Assembly: GCF_001025135.1 (NCBI RefSeq)
Contig: NZ_AP012323.1
Coordinates: forward strand, 1-64,000
Direction of reading: 5' to 3'
DNA length: 64,000 bases
Source of the DNA: Bifidobacterium bifidum ATCC 29521 = JCM 1255 = DSM 20456
GTDB taxonomy: Bacteria; Actinomycetota; Actinomycetes; Actinomycetales; Bifidobacteriaceae
A model generated the notes under the pieces. That model ran no database searches. It was not told where the DNA came from and saw only the letters and a program-made list of their open reading frames with translations. This document shows positions 38,074 through 45,010 of the stretch, in pieces (the first letter of the stretch is position 1; the number at the start of each line of letters is the position of its first letter). Both the position numbers and the translations under genes were made by a program.

Positions 38074-38355
38074 GACATCTCCGTTCCGAGTCTCAGGTTC
38101 GCGTCGGGTCGGCGTGTATGTGCCTGTATGTGCGAGCATAGCGGAAACCTGTTTGATAAGTATGAAATATCCAAGGAACGTTCATCACCTCTGCTCATAG
38201 CGAAACCACGGATCGGGCGCGGCTGTTTTTACCGGTTTGTGAGCGCAAACTGTGATGATTGTCATGAAGAAACCCTCGTGCGTCCGTATCGGCGAAAGCC
38301 GCTTGACGTTACGATGGGGAGACGCAATGACCGGATTGCGTGGAAAGGAACGATG

Positions 38356-38919
38356 ATGACACTGCTTCAGCATGAACTCACTGATTTTACGGTGCAGGCT
38401 TTTCAGAACAACGAATTCCATGAGGTGACCAAGGCGGACGTGCTCGGTCACTGGTCGGTGTTCTTCTTCTACCCGGCGGACTTCACGTTCGTGTGCCCGA
38501 CCGAGCTGGAGGATCTCGCTGCCAAGTACGAGGACTTCAAGAAGATCGGCTGCGAGATCTACTCGGTCTCCTGCGACACCCACTTCGTGCACAAGGCTTG
38601 GCACGACGCCAACGAAAAGATCGCGAAGATCCAGTACCCGATGCTTGCCGACCCCACCGCACTGCTCGCGAAGGACCTCGACACCTACAACGAGGCCGAC
38701 GGCGTGGCCGAGCGCGGTGACTTCATCGTGAACCCGGAGGGCAAGGTCGTGGCCTACGAGGTCATCTCCTCCAACGTCGGCCGTAACGCCGACGAGCTGC
38801 TGCGCCGCGTGCAGGCCTCGCAGTTCGTCTACGAGCACGGCGACCAGGTGTGCCCAGCCAAGTGGACCCCCGGCGAGGAGACCATCGAGCCGAGCCTCGA
38901 CCTCGTCGGTCTCCTCTGA
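38356..38919 (+). CDS. ahpC: Alkyl hydroperoxide reductase subunit C (peroxiredoxin)
   Basis: AhpC reduces hydrogen peroxide and organic peroxides through the peroxidatic Cys47 (DFTFVCPTE) and the resolving Cys166 (HGDQVCPAKW), numbered from ATG 38356. An adjacent ATG at 38353 lies only three bases after AAAGGA and is less likely. The 187-residue length and residue numbering fit typical 2-Cys AhpC. The long upstream open frame to 37975 is not coding. It needs a flavoprotein partner, which is the next gene. Confidence 0.95.
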   Translation: MTLLQHELTDFTVQAFQNNEFHEVTKADVLGHWSVFFFYPADFTFVCPTELEDLAAKYEDFKKIGCEIYSVSCDTHFVHKAWHDANEKIAKIQYPMLADPTALLAKDLDTYNEADGVAERGDFIVNPEGKVVAYEVISSNVGRNADELLRRVQASQFVYEHGDQVCPAKWTPGEETIEPSLDLVGLL

Positions 38920-39061
38920 TTTCCCGCCTCACTGACGGGCTGAGTTGTCAAGCAAACAGCAGAGCTGTTTGTAGGCGAAGGCGAGCCGACAGGCAAGCAC
39001 AACAGGCTGCGGCTGGAGGCCGTCCCTGATTGCAGGGGCTGGAGGGCTGTCGGTAGCGGTC

Positions 39062-39234
39062 AGAGTTGGCTGGGGATCGCCAACTCTCTCGCCCCCGCTG
39101 GCGGGTAGCGATGTAAGGCGAGTGGCCTCTCCGCCCCCGCTGGCGGGGGGGCTGGCGGCGACAGCCGACTGGGGGTGGTCGCGGTGATAGGCGAACTACC
39201 CCACCCGCTTCGCGGGAGCCCCGCCGGCAGGGGC
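39062..39234. repeat. Hairpin and GC-rich palindromic repeats between ahpC and trxB
   Basis: AGAGTTGGC pairs with GCCAACTCT (39062-39087) as a likely ahpC terminator. Two CCCCCGCTGGCGGG units follow (from about 39092 and 39133), then GACTGGGGGTGGTC and the inverse-type GAACTACCCCACCCGC ... GCCCCGCCGGCAGGGGC (to 39234). This is the fifth location of the GC-rich palindrome family. Confidence 0.75.
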
Positions 39235-39261
39235 ATATGCATATGTAAGGAGTTCCATATC

Positions 39262-41175
39262 ATGACCCAGATCAACCGAAGCGATCTGTATGACGTTGTT
39301 GTCATCGGTGGCGGCCCTGCGGGACTCACCGCCGGCCTGTATCTCGCTCGCGCCCGCTATCGCGTGCTGATTCTCGAAAAGGATGATTTCGGCGGGCAGA
39401 TCACCATCACCGACGAAGTCGTCAACTACCCGGGCGTCGGCCATACGTCCGGTCGTGCGCTCACGCAGACCATGCGCAACCAGGCCAAGGATTTCGGCGC
39501 GGAATTCCTCTCAGCCGAGGCTACCGGCCTTGACGTGAACGGTGACATCAAGACCGTGCACACGTCGCGCGGTGACCTGAAAACGTTCGGCATCCTGATT
39601 GCCACCGGAGCCAGCCCACGCAAGCTTGGTTTCGCCGGCGAGGGCGAGTACGCTGGCCGCGGCGTGGCCTACTGCGCCACATGCGACGGCGAATTCTTCA
39701 CCGGCAGGGAGGTGCTGGTCGTCGGCGGCGGTTTCGCCGCGGCAGAGGAATCCGTGTTCCTGACCAAATACGCCTCCAAAGTCACGGTGCTCGTCCGCGA
39801 ACCGGACTTCACCTGCGACGCGGCGGTGGCTGCCGAAGCCAAGAACAACCCGAAAATCGACGTGCGCTACAACGTCGAGCTCAAAGGCGTCACCGCCGGC
39901 CAGGGCGGGCTGCGCGAGGCGACGATCCTCGACCGCCGAACTGGTGAGACGGAATCGTGGAAGCCATCCGACGACGGCACGTTTGGTGTCTTCGTGTTCG
40001 CCGGATACGTGCCGGCCACCGAGCTCGTGCGCGGTGTCGTCGAACTGGACGACCACGGCTACGTGGTCACGCGCGGATACCTCGAGACCTCGGTGCCGGG
40101 CGTGTACGCGGCCGGTGACCTGCGCGTCAAGAACCTGCGTCAGGTCGTCACCGCCACCGCCGACGGTGCCATCGCCGCAGTGGAACTGGAGCGGTACGCC
40201 AAGCAGATGAGCGAGAAAACCGGTCTTGTGCCGCCTCGCCCGACCGCATCCGCATATGAGCAGGCCGAAGCGCAGACCGCGGCTGCCGCCAACAGTGCTG
40301 CCGCTGCCGGCACCACGCCCGCCCCGGCTCCTGCCAAGCGCAGCGCCGATACCGCCGCCGCGTCGGCCGCCGCCAAAAAGCCCGGCGAGCTCTTCTCCGC
40401 CGCCATCAAGCAGCAGCTCGGCGTGGTCTTTGGCCGTATGACCCGCCCGGTCACGCTCGTCCTCGAACTGGACGATACGCCATTGTCGACGGAGTTGCAG
40501 GGATTCATCGGCGAGATGGTGGCGCTGTCGAACGGCAAACTGAATTCGGTCGCGGTCGATGCGGCGGGCGTGATCACCGCTGAGGACGGTTCCAGCGCGC
40601 CAACGTCGTTGACGGTCGGCGAGCCGTTGGCCGTCACCTTGCCGGATGGCGCCGAACTGCCGGTATATGGTTCGCTGGATGATTCCGGTCGCGCGCAGTT
40701 CGACGTATCAGGGGTACTGCCGTCTGCGCGGCCGGTCGTGCGCATGTGCGTGCCGGCCGAGAATTCCGACGCCGGTACGTTGCTGTTCACCGGCTTGGCC
40801 TTCCACGGTGTACCGTCCGGTCACGAGTTCAATTCGTTCGTGCTCGGCCTGTACAACGCCGCGGGTCCGGGCCAGCCTCTGGACGATGACCTCAAGGCTC
40901 GCGCCGAGGCCATTGACACGCCGATCGACGTGATGATCCTCGTCTCGCTCACCTGCACGATGTGTCCGGAAACCGTACTGGCCGCGCAGCGCATCGCGTC
41001 GCTGAACCCGAACGTGCGTGCCGAAGCCTACGACGTCGCGCACTTCCCCGAGCTCAAGGACCAGTATGGCGCGATGAGCGTTCCCTGCATCGTCATCAAC
41101 CATCCCGGCGGCGAGCAGAAGGTCGAATTCGGCAAGAAGAGTGTCCCGCAGATGTTGACATTGCTCGGCGCATAG
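39262..41175 (+). CDS. trxB: Thioredoxin reductase with C-terminal AhpF-type dithiol module
   Basis: This is a 637-residue FAD/NAD(P)H disulfide reductase. Residues 1-310 form a thioredoxin reductase: IGGGPAGLTAGLYLARARYR for FAD, the redox pair Cys138/Cys141 in YCATCDGEFF, and GVYAAGDLRVKNLRQVVTA at the end. An Ala-rich linker (about 325-375) joins a second part equal in layout to the N-terminal domain of AhpF (tandem thioredoxin folds), with Cys565/Cys568 in LTCTMCPETV. In AhpF this module precedes the reductase; here it follows. Next to ahpC, it is probably the AhpC reductase. AAGGAG precedes the ATG. Confidence 0.93.
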   Translation: MTQINRSDLYDVVVIGGGPAGLTAGLYLARARYRVLILEKDDFGGQITITDEVVNYPGVGHTSGRALTQTMRNQAKDFGAEFLSAEATGLDVNGDIKTVHTSRGDLKTFGILIATGASPRKLGFAGEGEYAGRGVAYCATCDGEFFTGREVLVVGGGFAAAEESVFLTKYASKVTVLVREPDFTCDAAVAAEAKNNPKIDVRYNVELKGVTAGQGGLREATILDRRTGETESWKPSDDGTFGVFVFAGYVPATELVRGVVELDDHGYVVTRGYLETSVPGVYAAGDLRVKNLRQVVTATADGAIAAVELERYAKQMSEKTGLVPPRPTASAYEQAEAQTAAAANSAAAAGTTPAPAPAKRSADTAAASAAAKKPGELFSAAIKQQLGVVFGRMTRPVTLVLELDDTPLSTELQGFIGEMVALSNGKLNSVAVDAAGVITAEDGSSAPTSLTVGEPLAVTLPDGAELPVYGSLDDSGRAQFDVSGVLPSARPVVRMCVPAENSDAGTLLFTGLAFHGVPSGHEFNSFVLGLYNAAGPGQPLDDDLKARAEAIDTPIDVMILVSLTCTMCPETVLAAQRIASLNPNVRAEAYDVAHFPELKDQYGAMSVPCIVINHPGGEQKVEFGKKSVPQMLTLLGA

Positions 41176-41189
41176 TGGGCGCTGTGCCC

Positions 41190-41235
41190 GGCGCTGTCCT
41201 TTCATCCCCTTTCAATAATTCTTACATGTTAGAAT
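41190..41235. repeat. 46-bp direct repeat, left copy
   Basis: This segment (starting GGCGCTGTCCTTTCATCCCC) is repeated without change at 42959-43004. The two copies bracket the AlbA_2/HATPase gene, giving a 1769-bp unit. Confidence 0.9.
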
Positions 41236-41286
41236 TCTCCGTTAACATGTTAGAATTCTCCGTTAACATGTTAGAATTATTGAAAG
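41209..41286. promoter_or_regulatory. Iteron array before the AlbA_2/HATPase gene
   Basis: Two perfect tandem 21-bp units (41224-41244, 41245-41265) and a partial third (41266-41278) share ACATGTTAGAATTCTCCG. Each junction makes the palindrome TAACATGTTA (41243-41252 and 41264-41273). The array is enclosed by a perfect 14-bp inverted repeat, CTTTCAATAATTCT (41209-41222) with AGAATTATTGAAAG (41273-41286). The ribosome-binding site follows directly. It looks like an operator with sites two helix turns apart. Confidence 0.85.
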
Positions 41287-41304
41287 CCGTGAAAGGAAGA
41301 GCCG

Positions 41305-42951
41305 ATGCTGCCGACCAAGGAAAGCCTGACGGTGGAGTTCAAAAGCGAACGCCAACGCCCGCAAACCGATGACGAAATCGTCGACAATGTGGTGGCGATG
41401 GCCAATACCGAAGGCGGTACGCTGTACCTTGGTGTCGAAGACGATGGCATGGTGACTGGGGTCTGTGACCGGCATCGCAATGTCAATGGTCTGGCGGCAT
41501 TCATTTTCAACAAAACGGTTCCTCAGCTTTCCGTGCGGGTGACGTTGCTGAGCGAGAGCGGCAAACCGGTCGTCGGCATTGAGGTTGACAGCAGTCAGCA
41601 GATCGTGTCCACCAGTCAGGGGAAGACGCTGCAGCGCCGGCTGAAAGCCGATGGCGCGCCAGAAGTCGTTCCGATGTTCCCTGCGCAATTCATCAGTCGT
41701 TTGTCGCAGCAGCGTAGTTACGACTACAGCGCGCAGCCTGCTCCGGGGTCGACGCTGTCCGATCTTGATCCGTCTGCGCGCGACCGTCTCAGGGAGAGCA
41801 TACGCACGGCCAATGCCGGCAGCTCATTGTTGGCGTTTGATGATGAGGACTTCGATCGGGCCCTAGAACTGGTAGTCGACGGCCCTGGCGGCCCGCAGCC
41901 TTCCGTGGCCGGTCTGCTGGTCATCGGTACGGAGCGGGCACTGAAGCGTTCCGTACCGTCGGCCTCCGCCGTATTCCAGGTCATGAAAGGCACGTCTCCC
42001 AAGGTAAACACAGATCCGTTCTTCCTGCCGCTGATCGATATGCTCCCTCGTATCGGCGCACTGATGGAACCATGGAATCCAGATCATGAGGTCATGAGCG
42101 GTCTGGTCCATGTCAATCTGCCGGACTTCGATCATCAGGCGTTCCGCGAGGCGGCAGTCAACGCGTTCTGCCACAGGGATTATGCGAGGATGGGATCGGT
42201 GCGGTTCCTCGTGGACGACGATGGCCTGACCATATCCAACCCGGGAGGTTTCATCGAGGGATTGAGCGAAAACAACCTGTTGACCGCGCAGCCGCGTTCC
42301 CGCAACCCTCAGCTCGCCTCCATCCTCAAGACGGCGGGATATGCGGAACGCACCGGTCGTGGTGTCGATAAGATATATGCCGGCTCCTTGGCTTCCGGCG
42401 GGGCATTTCCCGATTATTCGCAGTCCACGGCGTCGGAGGTGGTGCTGTTCCTGCGTCGCGTGGTGCCGGATGAGGCATTCGTTGTGATGATTGCCAATGA
42501 AGAGGCTCGCCGTGGCGCTCCGTTGTCGGTGTGGTCTCTAATCGTGCTGTCGTTGCTGCGGGAGCATCGCAGACTCAGCGTGGCGCAAATGCGCGAATTC
42601 TCGCGAGTGGAGTCTCGGCGATTGGTCGGCGCGGTCGAAAGCCTAGTGGAGAGCGGGCTGGTGGAAGCCTGCGGCAGCGGTGTCGCACGAGATTATATGC
42701 TGAGCGCGCGTGTATATAAGAGGGATGATAAGTTGCCGGCTTATGCGAGGCAAAAGGGCCTCGACGGTCGGCGGGAGAACCTGGTGACGGAATTCGCGCT
42801 GAACAATGGGGGCGCGGCGACCACGTCTGACGTGATGAAGCTGCTGGATTTGTCTTATATCAGCGCGTACAGGCTCATGAAGAGACTTGAGGGGGAGGGC
42901 GTATTCCGGCATGAGGGGAGTGGTCCCTCATCCCGCTACGCGTTGGTGTAA
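41305..42951 (+). CDS. AlbA_2 (Schlafen-like) / HATPase_c_4 domain transcriptional regulator
   Basis: The 548-residue protein starts with an AlbA_2 domain (about residues 5-125; ESLTVEFKSER, MANTEGGTLYLGVEDDG). It continues with the RecG-C-terminal-like HATPase_c_4 domain (about 240-375; FREAAVNAFCHRDYARMG, ISNPGGFIEG, GYAERTGRGVDKIY) and ends with two winged-helix segments (SVAQMREFSRVESRRLVGA; TSDVMKLLDLSYISAYRLMK). The family is widespread and mostly uncharacterised. AAAGGAAGA precedes the ATG. The tandem operator before it suggests autoregulation (inference), and the flanking 46-bp direct repeats suggest mobility or duplication. Confidence 0.9.
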   Translation: MLPTKESLTVEFKSERQRPQTDDEIVDNVVAMANTEGGTLYLGVEDDGMVTGVCDRHRNVNGLAAFIFNKTVPQLSVRVTLLSESGKPVVGIEVDSSQQIVSTSQGKTLQRRLKADGAPEVVPMFPAQFISRLSQQRSYDYSAQPAPGSTLSDLDPSARDRLRESIRTANAGSSLLAFDDEDFDRALELVVDGPGGPQPSVAGLLVIGTERALKRSVPSASAVFQVMKGTSPKVNTDPFFLPLIDMLPRIGALMEPWNPDHEVMSGLVHVNLPDFDHQAFREAAVNAFCHRDYARMGSVRFLVDDDGLTISNPGGFIEGLSENNLLTAQPRSRNPQLASILKTAGYAERTGRGVDKIYAGSLASGGAFPDYSQSTASEVVLFLRRVVPDEAFVVMIANEEARRGAPLSVWSLIVLSLLREHRRLSVAQMREFSRVESRRLVGAVESLVESGLVEACGSGVARDYMLSARVYKRDDKLPAYARQKGLDGRRENLVTEFALNNGGAATTSDVMKLLDLSYISAYRLMKRLEGEGVFRHEGSGPSSRYALV

Positions 42952-42958
42952 GGTGACT

Positions 42959-43004
42959 GGCGCTGTCCTTTCATCCCCTTTCAATAATTCTTACATGTTA
43001 GAAT
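42959..43004. repeat. 46-bp direct repeat, right copy
   Basis: It is identical to 41190-41235 and is followed by two degenerate iterons (ACATGTTAGAATACCCCG; ACATGTTAGAACTTCG) still about 21 bases apart. No gene follows them in the plus direction, so the regulatory part has been copied without its gene. Confidence 0.9.
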
Positions 43005-43238
43005 ACCCCGTTGACATGTTAGAACTTCGTTGACCGTGGCCGGCGGACATGGTGCTTTCGACGCGCCACACGGCATCAATAAGGGGGCCCGCTAGGCGCA
43101 GGCCCCCGAATCAGTCAACTATGAGAGTCTATTGTCGCGGATGTGGGCAGTTACCTCGTTCTTGGACGAATACTGTCCGGGGCGATTCAGGAAGTGATTT
43201 ACTTTCAGTATCTGAAGCCCTCCGCCTTGCGTTACGGT

Positions 43239-44525
43239 TCAGGCCCCGATGGATCTCTTGCCCTCGCCGTTCCTGCCACCGAGATACTTGACCAGGCTGA
43301 TGCTGATCAGAGCCAGGGCGAACAGGCCGGTGAGCACCGGAATCAGCGCGGCGTAGCGATGGGCCTGATCGGGCGTGTGCGTGACCACGAACGAGGCCAG
43401 CTGGTTGCCGGACAGGCCGGCGAACGCCCAGGCGCTCAGCGCGAGACCGTGCGTGGTGGAGACGGTCTTGGTGCCGAAGTGCTGGTCGAGCAGCACCGGC
43501 AGCGTCGAGAAACCGCCGCCGTAGCCAGCGTTGATGAGGAACAGCATGGCCAGCACGGCCCACAACAGCGCATTGTTGATGCTGTTGGTGAAGATCTGCA
43601 GCAGGCATACCGCGATCGACATGATGAAGATCACCTGATAAACGGTCTCGCGGCGCTTCAGGTGGTCGGAGAGCGTGGAGAAGCCCACGCGGCCGGCCGT
43701 GTTGAACACGGAGTCCACGGCGAGCACCAGGCCGATGATGCCGGCGATGGCGGCGGCGAACTTGGCGGGGCTCAGGCCGGCATACTGCGGGAAGGCCTTG
43801 AGCACATCGTGCAGGATGTCCTTCTCCTGGCTGATAAGCGCCAGGCCGCAGGTGATATTGATGTAGAAGGCGATCCAGATGCCCCAAAACACGGGCTTCC
43901 TGAGAATCTCCGCGCGGCTTACATGCGAGGTCACGGGATCGTAGACCCAGTCGGCCGGACGCTTGATGAGCAGGAAACCGAAGAACATCATCACCGCATA
44001 AATCACGGCGAGGATGAAGAACATGTTGACCAGCCCCACCGTGCCGATCAGGTACTCCATCAACGGGCTGGCGATGGCCTTGGCCAGGCCGAAGCCGGCG
44101 ACGGCGATGCCGGTGGCGAGGCCCTTGTTATCGGAGAACCAGAGCATCAGGTTCTTGACCGGGGTCAGGTAGCCGACGCCCAGGCCGATGCCCATGATCG
44201 CGCCGTAGCAGATGAACACACCCGGCAGGAAGTTCAGAGCGATGCTCACGCCCGTGCCGGCGAAGCCGACCACGAAGCAGACCATGGAGACGAGTGCGGA
44301 TTTCTTGATGTTCTTCTCCACCATGGGGCCGGCGAATGCGGCTGACATGCCGAGGAAGAAGATGGCGAGCGAGAAGCCCCATTCCACGGAGGCCGGGCTG
44401 GCGTTGAGCCTGTCGGCGATGAGCTGCTTGAACACGCTCCAGCAGTAGACGGTACCGATTGGGATATGAATCAGCAATGCGGGGATGATTGCGCTGGTCC
44501 AACGATTCTCGGTAAACCTTGCCAT
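43239..44525 (-). CDS. OFA-family MFS transporter (oxalate/formate antiporter-like)
   Basis: This is a 428-residue protein with twelve predicted membrane helices. Helix 1 carries IPALLIHIPIGTVYCWSVF and helix 4-5 the family-typical GIGLGVGYLTPVKNLMLWF. The second half starts with VFWGIWIAFYINITCGLALI. Proteins of this family exchange or co-transport small carboxylates; the substrate is unknown. The start ATG at 44525 has GAAAGGAT before it; the frame is open to 44597 without a signal. The final residues GGRNGEGKRSIGA are basic. Confidence 0.87.
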   Translation of the reverse strand: MARFTENRWTSAIIPALLIHIPIGTVYCWSVFKQLIADRLNASPASVEWGFSLAIFFLGMSAAFAGPMVEKNIKKSALVSMVCFVVGFAGTGVSIALNFLPGVFICYGAIMGIGLGVGYLTPVKNLMLWFSDNKGLATGIAVAGFGLAKAIASPLMEYLIGTVGLVNMFFILAVIYAVMMFFGFLLIKRPADWVYDPVTSHVSRAEILRKPVFWGIWIAFYINITCGLALISQEKDILHDVLKAFPQYAGLSPAKFAAAIAGIIGLVLAVDSVFNTAGRVGFSTLSDHLKRRETVYQVIFIMSIAVCLLQIFTNSINNALLWAVLAMLFLINAGYGGGFSTLPVLLDQHFGTKTVSTTHGLALSAWAFAGLSGNQLASFVVTHTPDQAHRYAALIPVLTGLFALALISISLVKYLGGRNGEGKRSIGA

Positions 44526-44812
44526 TCGGTAGGATCCTTTCGTAACTGGCTGTACGATGACCTGCCGGCCTGAACAAGAACCGCATCGCTCACTCAAGGC
44601 ACATCATGCAGGACTGTTCGTGAACATGTGAACAATTCACTGAACATCATTGGTGTGCATTCTATCAGCGTTCCAGCTCTTGTCGACGCCGACAGCGCTA
44701 CTATAACGCCACTTCGCTGGTGGGATTGCCGATGATTGCGGTCTTGATCCGTGAACTTATTCACATCGGAAATGATTATGAAATCGTATCAATGTGATTG
44801 ATAGGGGGGGGA
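44526..44812. other. Upstream region of the OFA transporter gene
   Basis: Apart from the AT-rich promoter zone of the transporter (about 44615-44720) and a G7 run at 44804, I see no gene or clear structured element here. Confidence 0.4.
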
Positions 44813-45010
44813 CGCGAAAGCCCCACCCGTGTAGGGCAGGGCTTTCGCGATATGTGCTGATATAAAACGGAGCCTCCGCTCGTCGCGGAGGCGCTGTGCT
44901 GCGGTGAACTTTGCGCGCGCAAAGCCCACCGCTACGTTTTGGCCTTGGAAAGCCCACCGGGCTTTCCAAGCGGTGTTGGCCGCGCATGCGGCCCAACACC
45001 GGCCAAAACG
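44813..45010 (-). repeat. Array of four hairpins at the 3' end of ppc, one a three-way junction
   Basis: From the ppc stop outwards on the minus strand there are four structures. The first (45010-44935) is an outer stem CGTTTTGGCC/GGCCAAAACG enclosing two stems, GGTGTTGGGCCGC with GCGGCCAACACC and GGAAAGCCC with GGGCTTTCC. The second (44932-44901) is GCGGTG...TTTGCGCGCGCAAA...CACCGC. The third (44892-44872) is GCCTCCGC/GCGGAGGC followed by TCCGTTTTAT, the most terminator-like. The fourth (44849-44813) is CGCGAAAGCCC/GGGCTTTCGCG. The first abuts the stop codon directly. Confidence 0.85.

Noticed and set aside
41224-41278. Tandem 21-bp units as a possible CRISPR array
   Set aside because: The units are contiguous without unique spacers and lie directly before a start codon, so they are operator-type iterons. 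No cas gene is in the window.
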